Source of the DNA: Azolla caroliniana
Lineage: Eukaryota; Polypodiophyta
Assembly (NCBI GenBank): GCA_043228905.1
Contig: JBHGNT010000022.1
Location: 12,648,001-12,712,000 of the forward strand
Direction of reading: 5' to 3'
DNA: 64,000 nt
In this document: one piece after another, positions 20,893 through 31,481 of the stretch
Layout: every line of letters starts with the position of its first letter
Numbering within the stretch: position 1 is the first letter of the stretch
The notes under the pieces: generated by a model
Database searches by the model: none
Seen by the model: only the letters and a program-made list of their open reading frames with translations
What the model was told of the DNA's origin: nothing
Position numbers and translations under genes: made by a program

Positions 20893-23800
20893 ATGGAAGG
20901 CGGCGGCAGCGGGCAGCCGATGATGATGGTGCTGAATGCACAGAATTACGCCGACTGGAAGATCAAGATGGAGGATCTTCTGATTGTTCGGGACCTGTAC
21001 GAACCGATTGACAGGTCGGAAATACCGAAAGGGGTACTTGAGTCGGAGTGGAAGCTCCTGAACCGGAAAGCCGTAGCGACGATCCGACAATACGTCGATG
21101 TAAGCGTCCTACAACATGTGGCGAACGACACCAACGCATACGAGATGTGGAAGAAGCTGTCGGGCCTCTATGAGAGGAAGAATGCGTTGAACCGGACCTC
21201 CCTGATGAGGAAGATAGTGAATCTCAAGTACCGGGACGGCGAGAGTATGGTAGAACACGTAAGCACGTTCATGGGATTCGTGAATCAGCTTGCGGCGATC
21301 AAGTTCCCGCTGGAGGATGCAATGCAAGCCATCATCCTGATGTGTACATTGCCGGAAAGCTGGGAGAACTTGGTGGTGACTCTCAGCACCTCGTGCACCG
21401 AAGATAACTTGTCCTTACAAACGGTAAAGACAAGTATTCTGAATGAAGAAGCGCGTCGGAGAGATAAGGAACCGGCCTCCGACCCGAAGATGCTGTTTAC
21501 CGAATCGGATCGGGGAAGACAATGGAACCGGAGTCCGCAAAGACGGGAGAAGTCGGGGACCCGGTCGCAGTCAAGAGGAAGACCCACATGCTTCCACTGT
21601 GGGAAGCCGGGGCACTTCCGGAAGAATTGTCGGCATTACCGAAAAGACAACGGAGCCGACGACACCGATTCGAAGAAGTCACCGGAGAGAAACGGTGCAT
21701 ACCGGGGAGCCACGGACCGGAGAGGTTCGGATCGGCGAGGGCAGGACCGGAAAGGAACAACGGCACTCGCGGCAAGTGAGGAAGAAATCATGCTCATCAC
21801 CGAAGAAGGTGAGCTAAACGTTGCCGGCGATGAGACGACCTGGGTGGTCGATTCCGGAGCATCGTTCCACCTGACCCCGGAGAGAAGATACTTCTCATCC
21901 TACACAGCCGGTGAGCATGGCTGTGTTCGGATGGGAAATGAAGGTACGTGCCGGATTGCCGGCATAGGAGACGTGTGGTTGACAACCCCGACCGGATGCA
22001 AAATGCTGCTGAAAGATGTCCGACACGTTCCGGAGGTCCGATTGAACCTGATCTCGGCCGGGAGGCTAGATGATGAAGGCTACACGGGTAGCATCCGGAA
22101 CGGTGTCATGAAGTTCAGCAAGGGGAGCCTGATAGTGGCTCGGGCCCGGAAGGTCAACACACTGTACCTGATGAATGCCCGGTTATGTCCGGAAGAGCTG
22201 AATGTGGCAGCCGACACTGCCGGTGAGCTGTGGCACAAAAGACTGTGCCACATGAGTGAGAAGGGGATGAAGAGGCTTGCAGAAGACAACCTCATCCCAG
22301 TGAAGCACGTGCACCTGGAGAAGTGCACCGATTGCCTGGCCGGTAAGCAGAACCGAACCTCCTTCCACTCAAGGCCACCGACGAGACGTAGCGCACCATT
22401 GGAGTTGGTGCACACTGACGTGTGTCAGGTAGAGACGAAGTCACATGGCGGAGCCCAGTACTTCGTAACATTCATCGATGATCATAGCCGAAAACTGTGG
22501 ACGGCACCGATGAAGACAAAGGACCAAGTGTTGTCCGTCTTCAAAGAACTCCATGCGAGAGTGGAAAGAGAATCCGGCAAGAAGCTGAAAGCGATACGAG
22601 CGGATAACGGAGGGGAATACCGAGGGCAGTTCCAGGAGTACTGTCGCTCGAAGGGAATCCGACTCGAGTTTACTGTGCCGAAGACGCCGGAACTGAACGG
22701 GCTGGCCGAGAGGATGAACCGGACCATAATGGAGCGGGTCCGGAGTATGCTGGCGCATGCGAAATTACCCAAGGGGTTTTGGGCTGAGGCAATGTCGACG
22801 GCGACATATGTGATAAACAGATCACCCTCAGTTCCTTTGGACGGAGACACGCCGCAGAGAGTGTGGACCGGTAAGGAAGTGTCCTACCGGCATCTGAAGG
22901 TGTTCGGGTGTCTCGCATACGTGCATGTGGCAAAGGACCGGAGAGGAAAGCTAGATCCTAAGACCCGGCCATGCATATTCCTCGGTTACGGCGACGACGA
23001 GTTCGGCTACCGAGTATGGGACCCGGTCGACAAGAAGATATTCAGGAGTCGAGACATCATCTTCATGGAGGACAAGACACTCGCCGACTGGGAGTCGGAG
23101 AAGAAGATGAAGAGCTCCAAGTCGATCGGTGAGGATCAACTCTACGAGGAGCAGTCCCGACCGGCAAGGGACCGGTTAACACTCGAGGATCCGGCCGAAG
23201 ACGGTGAAGAAACAGAACCGGCCGAAGAAGATGAAAACGATACCGGAACCGGCCCCGATCCCGAAATGGATTCGGATGAAGAAGAAGAATCGGAAGAACC
23301 GGTTACCGAAGCTCCGGAACGGAGATACCCTCTAAGAGAGAGAAGGGCCCCCCGGAGATTTCCGGAACCAGAGCACGTGTTGCTAACCGACGAGGGGGAG
23401 CCGGAGAGCTTTGAAGAAGCAAAGCATGACACCCAGAGCCGCAGGTGGTTGAGTGCCATGCAGGACAAGATGGATTCCCTGCATGAGAACCACACATATG
23501 AACTTGTGGAGTTGCCGAAAGGAAAGCGGGCACTGCGAAACAAGTGGGTGTTCAAGCTGAAACCGGGAGATGCCGGAAACCCCCCGAGATACAAAGCCAG
23601 GATCGTGGTGAAGGGGTTTCAGCAGAAGAAGGGCGTCGACTTCGACGAGATATTTGCCCCGGTAGTGAAGATGACCTCCATCCGGACGGTGCTGAGCACA
23701 GCGGCAAGCATGGACCTCGAGGTAGAACAGATGGACGTGAAGACGGCATTCCTTCACGGTGACCTCGAAGAAGAGATCTACATGCAGCAACCGGAAGGAT

Positions 23801-24969
23801 TCGAGAAGAAAGGGAAGGAGCACCTGGTATGCCGGTTGAAGAAGAGCCTTTACGGACTGAAGCAGGCTCCCCGGCAATGGTACCGGAAGTTCGACTCCTT
23901 CATGACCGACGAAGGGTACCTCAAAACGCAGTCCGACCACTGCGTGTTTGTGAAGAAGTTCGAAGGAGGAGACTCCCTAATACTCCTCCTGTACGTGGAC
24001 GACATGTTGATCGTCGGACGGGACCAGGTCAAGATACGGATGCTGAAGAAGGCTCTTCACCGAACCTTCTCAATGAAGGACCTGGGTCCGGCGAGGCAAA
24101 TACTAGGGATGCACATCATCCGGGACCGGAGCAAGAAGCAGTTGTGGCTGTCACAAGAGAAGTACGTGACAAAGGTGCTTCAACGGTTCAACATGTCGGA
24201 AGCAAGACCGGTCGGATCAACCCTACCGGCAAACTGCAAGTTGTCCAGCAAGCAAAGTCCCAAGACAAAGGCTGAAAAGGAGGATATGATGAAAGTGCCG
24301 TATGCCTCAGCTGTCGGGAGCTTGATGTACGCCATGGTGTGTACGAGACCGGACATCGGATATGCAGTCGGAGTGGTGAGCCGGTACATGAGCAATCCCG
24401 GCAAAGAGCATTGGAACGCGGCCAAGTGGATACTCCGATACCTGAAGGGCACGGCAAACGTGTGCCTCCGATTCGGCTCCGGTAAGCCCGAACTTGAAGG
24501 CTTTACTGATTCTGATATGTCGGCTGATGCAGATACCAGCCGGTCCACATCAGGGTATGTGATGACGTATGCAGGGGGAGCTGTTTCGTGGCAGTCGAGG
24601 CTACAGAAGACGGTTGCGTTGTCAACCACGGAGGCGGAGTACATGGCGGCTGTTGAAGCCGGCAAGGAAATAATATGGATGAAGGACTTCATTAGAGAGC
24701 TCGGTATCCGGCAAGAGGAGTACCGACTCTACTGCGATAGTCAGAGTGCCATCCACCTTGCGAAGAACGCGGCCTACCATTCCCGGACGAAACACATCCA
24801 GCGTAGATACCACTGGATCCGGGAAAGGATAGAGGACAAGGAGTTCGTGCTGACGAAGATCCACACGGACGAGAACGGGTCGGATATGTTGACCAAGGTC
24901 CTCACACCCGACAAGCTGGAAGCATGCCGGAAGAGGGTCGGATTGGAGAGACATCCCATGCCGAAGTGA
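20893..24969 (+). CDS. Intact copia gag-pol polyprotein, 1358 residues
   Basis: One uninterrupted frame from ATG 20893 (an upstream in-frame TTG lies inside the LTR and is not a start). In order: copia gag (NYADWKIKMEDLL; LSGLYERKNALN), CCHC knuckle at about 233-246 (CFHCGKPGHFRKNC), protease (DSGASFHLTP, Asp about 320), gag-pre-integrase (LWHKRLCHMSEKGM), integrase core (HTDVC Asp about 509, DNGGEY Asp about 571, ELNGLAER Glu about 606). An acidic linker follows, then RT (KARIVVKGFQQ; MDVKTAFLHGDL; YVDD at about 1034-1037) and RNase H (TDSDMSADADTSRSTSGYV; STTEAEYMA; YCDSQSAIHLAKN). Motifs look intact. It resembles Tnt1/Tork-like copia. Protein and RNA form cytoplasmic particles that make cDNA for nuclear integration. 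Confidence 0.96.
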   Translation: MEGGGSGQPMMMVLNAQNYADWKIKMEDLLIVRDLYEPIDRSEIPKGVLESEWKLLNRKAVATIRQYVDVSVLQHVANDTNAYEMWKKLSGLYERKNALNRTSLMRKIVNLKYRDGESMVEHVSTFMGFVNQLAAIKFPLEDAMQAIILMCTLPESWENLVVTLSTSCTEDNLSLQTVKTSILNEEARRRDKEPASDPKMLFTESDRGRQWNRSPQRREKSGTRSQSRGRPTCFHCGKPGHFRKNCRHYRKDNGADDTDSKKSPERNGAYRGATDRRGSDRRGQDRKGTTALAASEEEIMLITEEGELNVAGDETTWVVDSGASFHLTPERRYFSSYTAGEHGCVRMGNEGTCRIAGIGDVWLTTPTGCKMLLKDVRHVPEVRLNLISAGRLDDEGYTGSIRNGVMKFSKGSLIVARARKVNTLYLMNARLCPEELNVAADTAGELWHKRLCHMSEKGMKRLAEDNLIPVKHVHLEKCTDCLAGKQNRTSFHSRPPTRRSAPLELVHTDVCQVETKSHGGAQYFVTFIDDHSRKLWTAPMKTKDQVLSVFKELHARVERESGKKLKAIRADNGGEYRGQFQEYCRSKGIRLEFTVPKTPELNGLAERMNRTIMERVRSMLAHAKLPKGFWAEAMSTATYVINRSPSVPLDGDTPQRVWTGKEVSYRHLKVFGCLAYVHVAKDRRGKLDPKTRPCIFLGYGDDEFGYRVWDPVDKKIFRSRDIIFMEDKTLADWESEKKMKSSKSIGEDQLYEEQSRPARDRLTLEDPAEDGEETEPAEEDENDTGTGPDPEMDSDEEEESEEPVTEAPERRYPLRERRAPRRFPEPEHVLLTDEGEPESFEEAKHDTQSRRWLSAMQDKMDSLHENHTYELVELPKGKRALRNKWVFKLKPGDAGNPPRYKARIVVKGFQQKKGVDFDEIFAPVVKMTSIRTVLSTAASMDLEVEQMDVKTAFLHGDLEEEIYMQQPEGFEKKGKEHLVCRLKKSLYGLKQAPRQWYRKFDSFMTDEGYLKTQSDHCVFVKKFEGGDSLILLLYVDDMLIVGRDQVKIRMLKKALHRTFSMKDLGPARQILGMHIIRDRSKKQLWLSQEKYVTKVLQRFNMSEARPVGSTLPANCKLSSKQSPKTKAEKEDMMKVPYASAVGSLMYAMVCTRPDIGYAVGVVSRYMSNPGKEHWNAAKWILRYLKGTANVCLRFGSGKPELEGFTDSDMSADADTSRSTSGYVMTYAGGAVSWQSRLQKTVALSTTEAEYMAAVEAGKEIIWMKDFIRELGIRQEEYRLYCDSQSAIHLAKNAAYHSRTKHIQRRYHWIRERIEDKEFVLTKIHTDENGSDMLTKVLTPDKLEACRKRVGLERHPMPK

Positions 24970-24979
24970 AGGGGGAGTT
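24966..24979 (+). other. Polypurine tract of the intact copia
   Basis: GTGAAGGGGGAGTT directly before the 3' LTR, overlapping the stop codon region of pol. Confidence 0.9.
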
Positions 24980-25587
24980 TGTTGGGATTACGGTCCCTTC
25001 GGATGGGATGGTCGGATATCGGAGATGAATGCCGACAAGCCCGGTTTCGGTTTCGGATCCGGATGACGAAGACCCCGGCTTCGGTGCCGGATGACGAATG
25101 TACCCGGAGAGCAATCCGGATGCAGGGACATATCCGTGAATATGTTCGCTATGAGCCCCCTGAGGCTATAGTTGTAAATAGCCCAAAGTCATATAAGTAT
25201 AAATATGACTTAGGGCAAACAGTTTTTCTGTTGCTTCTTATTTTTCTGTTTTTCCACTCAAGAGGAGTGAAGAGGGAGCAGCCGTGAGAGAGAGAGAGAG
25301 AGATAGAGCGCGAGAGAGGAAGAGGTAGACGCCTCTGTGTATTTCCGCCGCCTGTGGCGAGGACAGCGAGCTCAAGGTCGTTGCCTTGCAGCTCGTCATT
25401 GTATATTTCTCTGTGCATAGTTTGGTTCGGAGTCTCGCACTCCCGTGGTTTTTCCCGTATAGGGTTTTCCACGTTAATCCCTGTGTATCGCGTCTTTCTC
25501 TGTATTTCCTATTTTCTGCTACATTGATCCGCGATTAATCGGTTGTGGCCGAGTGGTGAAGGTGAATCCAAGCGTTGATTCCCAACA
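24980..25587 (+). repeat. 3' LTR of the intact copia
   Basis: 608 bp, one visible difference from the 5' LTR, followed by the target duplication CTTAG at 25588-25592. Confidence 0.97.
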
Positions 25588-25592
25588 CTTAG

Positions 25593-26478
25593 CTATGAGT
25601 CGGTCATCATTCTCAATGAAACAACCTTCGTTGTTGAAGCGGACTTGCATGCCTTGCTCCACGATTTGGCCAACCGAGACCAAATTCTTCGTTATTGTGG
25701 GCATGTGCAAGACATTCTTGATGCAAGTTTGCTCGCCTTCTTTCCCGAATGGGACATTGTCGATGTGTCGAATGGGGTGCGTGGTGCATCTCCCATCTCT
25801 ATGAAGCCGAGTCGATCCGGCGTTCGTAAATCACGAAACCACTCTTCGTGAGATGTCATGTGATGTGAGGCACCAGAATCGACGAACCACACGCCTTCTG
25901 AGTTGGAGGTGATTGCGGAGTTGGAGGCCGTCATAGAGTTCGCTCTATGCCTCATTACGAACATTCTGCCATGGTCGCCGTACTCGGAATTCGTGGTGTA
26001 CTTTGTAAACATTTCACTACGATCGTCGTAGTAGGAATTCGATGCGTGATTCATGAAAATTTCGCTACGATTTTCATAGTAGGAGTTCGATGCGTAGTTT
26101 GTGAGTTGTCGACTTGTTGAAGCCAACTCACTTCTCTTTTTCCGACACTACGCCTCGTAGTGGCCGATTTTGCCGCAATAATTGCCAATTGCGGGCCTCG
26201 TTTGCCGACCATGTTCGGTGTGGAAGCTCCCCCTTCTTCCGAAGTTTCCTCGATGGCTTCCGTGAAGGTTTCAGTTCCCTTCGTGTGATGGGTCAAATTG
26301 ACCTCTTCTACCGCCATGACCTCCTCCTCGGCCATCGTCTGAATTCGAGAAGAACATTTGTCCTTCCGACGACTTGCTTTTGGTTCGGATATGGTTCTCT
26401 TCGACCAATAGCATTGATTGGAGGTCGAAGAATGAAGGAGGGTTTTCCCTCGCCAAGATTGTCATCCTCAACGAGTCG
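25593..26478 (-). pseudogene. Minus-strand copia remnant: gag C-terminal half and protease
   Basis: Read on the minus strand: LARENPPSFFDLQSMLLVEE (gag) and the segment encoding the zinc-knuckle area. Repeated Tyr/Asn-rich units follow (NYASNSYYENRSE and ASNSYYDDRSE), then protease VDSGASHHMTSHEEWF and MPTITKNLVSVGQIVEQ. It continues at 20250 after removal of the intact copia. Gag N-terminus, leader and 5' LTR are missing: at 26478 it meets the truncated LTR of an oppositely oriented relative. Confidence 0.85.
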
Positions 26479-26730
26479 AATCGAACTCAACTTCCCATAG
26501 AAATAGGTTTCACACTAGCTCATGGACATACCATGCTAGTTTTGTAAATAGTAGAAAGGGCCATTGCCCTAGTTTAGTTGGTATTAAACTAACCTTTTGT
26601 AACTTCGTTCCTGTTGGATGTAATACATAGTTTTCTCATCTTAAGACTCTCCCTCTCTCTGTTTCTCATTAGTGCACACACACACACACACAGTCCTATC
26701 GTTACATACAATCACCCTCCTTTCTTTACA
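26479..26730 (+). repeat. 5' LTR of the decayed copia (start truncated)
   Basis: Matches 31229-31481 but lacks the initial TGTTGA. It contains a (CA)n tract near 26672-26691 and ends CTTTACA immediately before the primer-binding site. Confidence 0.85.
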
Positions 26731-26743
26731 TGGTATCAGAGCG
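26731..26743 (+). other. Primer-binding site (initiator tRNA-Met)
   Basis: TGGTATCAGAGCG directly follows the LTR. Confidence 0.9.
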
Positions 26744-26832
26744 TGTGGGTTTTTTATGAAGACTAATCCCCTGTGGTGTTCTACATACCGACGATCAACA
26801 GAACTGGTTCAAGAAACAAATAAGAAATCATC

Positions 26833-29800
26833 ATGAATACTCAAATGGGAAGCGCTCTTCCTACGGAGAAGCTCGATAGGACAAACTTCGCATTTTGGGA
26901 GTACAAGATGCATCAGTACATTGTCGAACAAGGATATTGGAGCTCTATTGCAGGAGCTCATGAAACACAGCCCAGCCCAGCACACGTTGACTATCCCGTT
27001 TGGGAGCAAGCCACAAACTGTGTGTTGTATTGCCTTGCATCATGCGTACATGATCACATGCTCGGCTATATTTGAGAGAAGAAAATACCGAAAGAAGCAT
27101 GGAGAAATATCAAGAAGATCTTCGCGGCCAATACGGTTGCCCGCAAGCTCCAGCTTCGTCAGGAATGGCATTCAACAAAGGGACATGTCAATCGGCAGCT
27201 ACGCCTTGAAGATCAAGGAGTTGTGTGATGCCCTCGGGTCGATCAATGTTGGCACTGACGACGAAGAAATGGTGCAGATATGCCTCAGAGGCTTGGCACC
27301 TTGATTTAGCGCAATAAGGTATGTCGTCCTCGCAAGAGAGAATCCTCCCACCTTTTTCTATCTCCAGTCAATATTGTTGGTCAAGCAAAATCACGCCCGA
27401 CAAAGGAGCAACGCACCAGAGGGTCAGATGCTCTACCCCCAGTCAGATGATAGAAGAAATTTTGGTCGTGGGAATAGAGGTTGATTCAAACAAGGTCGTC
27501 ACGGTCAGCAAACCCAAGAGCATAACTCCCACCAATGGTAAGGGGACAAGAACAATCCCAGAGAGTTCGGCAGAAGGGGGAGTTATCAATCCAAACCAAG
27601 CAATCGTGATAACCCAATCAAATGCGGATACTACGGAAAACTCGGTCACTATGAAGAGGAGTGCCGAAAGAAGAAGTAAGAGTCGGCTTCAACCAACCAA
27701 AAGCTCACGAACTACGCATCGAATTCCGACTACGACAATCATAGCGGAATGTTCACGAATTACACATCGAATTCTGACTACGACGATCGTAGCGGAATGT
27801 TCATGATGAGGCACAAAGCGTACTCAATGGAGACTTAAGGTGAAACAAGAACCACACCCTCAGAGAATGTAAGGTTTGTTGACTCGGGAGCATCCAACCA
27901 CATGACCTCTCATGAAGATTGGTTTCGGGAATTACGAAAACCCGAACATCCCGGATGTGTCAAGACATGCGATGACATGACTCATCCAATACAACATATC
28001 AAGAACGTCCCATTCGGAACAACAGCAAACAAACCTACCTCAAGAACGTACTGCATGTTCCTACCATCACGAAAAACCTAGTGTCAGTCGGCCAGATTGT
28101 CGAACAAGGAATGCAAGTACGATTCAACAATGATGGGTGCTTTATCGAAAGAGGTGATCGAGTCGTAGCTCACAACCGTTGTGAAGGCCGTATGTTTGTC
28201 CTCGAATTGAAGGAGGTAAAATCGGCCATGTTTGCAAAGGGCCTCAAAGTTGAGACCGACCTAAACTTGTAGCACAAGAGAATTGGTCACATCAATCTCT
28301 AGAAGCTTCAGAACATGCAATCGAAAGGAGTCGTAATCGAACTCCCGAACTTTACCGCGAAGGAGATTACGGGCGTATGCGAAGCATGCCAATTCGGGAA
28401 GCAACACCGACATCCATTCTCGAAAGCGCGGAATGTGAGCAGAGGGATCCTGGATGTCATACATTCAGATGTGTGGGGACCAGCTCCGACAGCAACATTC
28501 GATGGTTGCCGATATTATGTCACGTTCATTGACGACTTCTCCAGGCATACCTGGCTCTACCCAATGACATAGAAGAGTGAAGTGTTCGGCCACTTCCAAA
28601 GGTTCAAAAACAAATTTGAAAAAGCCACGGGTCGGCACATACAATGCCTTCGATCGGATGGAGGCAAAGAATACTTCTCGGACAAGTTTATGGCATATCT
28701 CCCAAAGGAAGGAATACGACGAGAATTTTCGTGTCGCCATACACCTCAGCAAAATGGTGTAGCCGAATGGAAGAATCGGCACATCGTAGAGGTTGCACGG
28801 GAAATTATGAATGAGAAGAACCTACCGAACTCATACTGGGCGAAAGCGGCGAACACGGTCGTATACCTCATGAACAAGGGCACAACCTCGGGAGTACACG
28901 ATGCAAACCCCCATGAGAAGTTTCTTGGTAAGAAGCCGGACTTATCACATGTTCATATTTTCGGGTCAATCGCTTATGTGCATATTCCTGATGATACGTG
29001 ACAAAAGCTCGACCCAAAGTCGGAGAAATGTATCCTCGTGGGGTACTCGCTCGAACAGAAGGAGTACAAATGCTATAATCCATCTACCCGAAAAGTTCAA
29101 ACAAGTCGAGATGTCGTTTTCGACGAGTCCGCATCCTGGTACGCACCAGAGACAACTTCGACTCCGACTCTGCTCGACCCGGAATATGCCGAAATAGAGG
29201 CAGAAGCTGAAGATCGACTTACACGCATGTTCGACAAAAGTCTAGTCACGACCCGAATAAGTGGGCCACAAGAACCTCCAAGTGATCAAAGCACATCTCG
29301 GCCAAGTTCGAAACTGGACAAAGGGAAGGCAAAAATGCCGAAGTATGAAGACGATCACTTCAACGGCAACGAATCGACTCACTCCCTCAATAGTGAGTTG
29401 GAGGGCCTTGACATGCGGAAAAATGGAGTGAAGAAAGCCTTAGTATCCGCAAACGAGAAGCTCCATCGATCCACCCGTGAAAAGAACCCTGTAAGCCGAT
29501 TCAGCTACGACGACTACATGGCGTATCATTACGCCTTTATGATGAAGGTAGCGTCAGTACGGGAGCCGGAAACCCTTTCCGAAGCCGTAAAGGATCCACA
29601 ATGGTCGACGCGATGAATGAAGAAATGCAAGACCTATGCAAAAATGAGACATGGGATCTCATTCCTCACATTCCGCACAAGAAAGCGATTGGCTGCCGAT
29701 GGATTTACAAAGTGAAACACAATGCCAACGGCTCCATAAATCGCTTCAAAGCATGGCTCGTTGTGAAAGGATACGCATAAACGCACAGAGTTGACTACAA

Positions 29801-31121
29801 AGAGACCTTTGCCACAGTGGCAAAGATGACAATTGTGCGAACTGTGGTTGCAATCGCAACAGCAAAAGGGTGGCACCTCCATCAGATGGACGTGAAGAAC
29901 GCCTTCCTCCAAGGGGAACAAGAGGAGGAAGTGTACATGATCCAACCACCCGGCTTTGAATCATGCAATCATCCGAACGTCGTGTGGCGACTCAAGAAGC
30001 CACTCTACGGCCTCAAACAAGCACTGCATGTGTGGCATTCGAAGATCACGTAGTATCTTCACCAAATCGGATTTCGAATGTCAAAATCTGATAATTCTCT
30101 TTACATCCGAAATGAGTCAAATAGCTCGATCGTCATCATCCTATACGTGGATGATTTGATCATCGGAGGAAAGAAGCTCGCCAAGATTAACAAGGTCAAA
30201 TCACTTCCTTCCGGCAAATTCGAAATGAAAGAGTTGCACGAGCTCCATTACTTCTTAGGCATCAAAGTAATTCGGACACCAATCAGGATAATGATCTCAC
30301 AACGACACTACGTCCTCAACTTACTCTAGAAGTTCGGCATGACGGAGTGCAAACCTGTGCCCACCCCGCTTGACCGTAATCTCAAGCTTGATGTCGATTC
30401 CGGAACAGCCAAGTGCGAGCCAACTCAGTATCACCAATTGATCGACAGCCTCATCTACCTAACCATTATGCGACCCGACCTCAACTATTCAGTCGGCCTA
30501 CTTAGCCAATTCATGTAGAATCCGCGAAACCTTCACCTTGATTGCACTAAGAGGGTACTTCGGTACGCCAATGGTACGATTGATTACTACATCAAATACA
30601 GGTCAAATACAATAATTCGACTCAAAGGGTACATAGACGCGAAATGGGCAGGTTACAAAACGGATAGAGATGCAACATTAGGATTCGTCTTCTCCCTCGG
30701 CAACGGAGAAATCTCATGGAGTAGCAAGAAGCAACCGACAATCGCACTGTTGAGCACGGAGACCGAATACAGGGGCGCGGCAGTCGTCGCGTGCGAAGCC
30801 GTATGGCTCAGGCGTATACTGAAGGATCTGGGCATACCCATCAAGGATCCAATTCGTCTATACTGCGACAACATGAGTAGTATCTACCTGGTGTGGAACC
30901 CCGTATTCCACGCGCGGACTAAGCATGTCGAGGTGCACTACCACTTCGTCCACGAACACGTGCAGGCCGGAGATATAGACTTACACCACATCAGCACGAA
31001 TCTACAGGTAGCCGACATTTTCACGAAAGCCTTGGGTATCAACAAGTTGCGACAGTTCGCGTCGAACCTTGGCCTATCTATTCCCGACCAGCCGAGCTTG
31101 AGGGGGAGTACAAAACAATGA
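26833..31121 (+). pseudogene. Copia gag-pol with many stops and frameshifts
   Basis: Gag starts at ATG 26833 (EKLDRTNFAFWEYKMHQYI) and runs to a TGA at 27073. It continues in other frames (FAANTVARKLQLRQEW; IQQRDMSIGSYALKIKELC). Protease VDSGASNHMTSHEDWF is near 27885; gag-pre-integrase is broken by TAG at 28270 and 28302. Integrase: CEACQFGKQHRHPF, VIHSDVWGP, HTPQQNGVAEW; TAG at 28570 and TGA at 28999 break it. RT has MDVKNAFLQGE and ILYVDDLIIGG, with stops near 29780, 30050, 30330 and 30517. RNase H: STETEYRGAA and YCDNMSSIYL, ending 31121. Several stops fit C-to-T or G-to-A change of Gln, Arg or Trp codons. Dead. Confidence 0.9.
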
Positions 31122-31228
31122 ACCGATCGATTCATCGAAGCCGAACGAGTACCCAACCGAAAAGCCGAACAATCGAAGTTCGATCCGAAACAATTTTTCG
31201 ATATCCGGAAGTTGTGTTCGAAGGGGTG

Positions 31229-31481
31229 TGTTGAGAATCGAACTCAACTTCCCATAGAAATAGGTTTCACACTAGCTCATGGACATACCAGGCTAGTTTC
31301 GTAAATAGTAGAAAGGGCCATTGCCCTAGTTTAGTTGGTATTAAACCAACCTTTTGTAACTTTGTTATTGTTGGATGTAATACATAGTTTTCTCATCTTA
31401 AGACTCTCCCTCTCTCTGTTTCTCATAAGTGCACACACACACAGTCCTACCGCTGCATACAACCACCCTCCTTTCTTTACA
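31229..31481 (+). repeat. 3' LTR of the decayed copia
   Basis: 253 bp from TGTTGAGAATCG to CTTTACA, preceded by the purine tract CGAAGGGGTG. LINE sequence follows directly. Confidence 0.88.

Larger units (their letters stand above)
20256..25587 (+). mobile_element. Intact Ty1/copia retrotransposon (5332 bp, near-identical LTRs)
   Basis: A complete element: 5' LTR 20256-20863, primer-binding site 20867-20879, a single gag-pol frame 20893-24969, polypurine tract 24966-24979, 3' LTR 24980-25587. The target duplication CTTAG lies at 20251-20255 and 25588-25592. By eye the 608-bp LTRs differ at one base (GCTACGAG versus GCTATGAG), so it is very young. It is inserted in a related minus-strand copia whose frame joins across it. 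Its GC-rich composition stands out from the neighbours. All enzymatic motifs are present; the element is potentially autonomous. Confidence 0.97.
26479..31481 (+). mobile_element. Decayed full-length Ty1/copia element
   Basis: 5' LTR 26479-26730 (first bases lost at the junction), primer-binding site 26731-26743, gag-pol remnants 26833-31121, purine tract 31217-31228, 3' LTR 31229-31481. About ten differences per 245 aligned LTR bases (about 4%) make it clearly older than the intact copia. Family motifs match the minus-strand remnant next door, so the two lie head to head. Confidence 0.88.

Noticed and set aside
20872-24959. Many antisense and out-of-frame open frames across the copia polyprotein
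   Set aside because: They lie wholly within the 1358-codon gag-pol frame, carry no motifs, and reflect its GC-rich codon usage.
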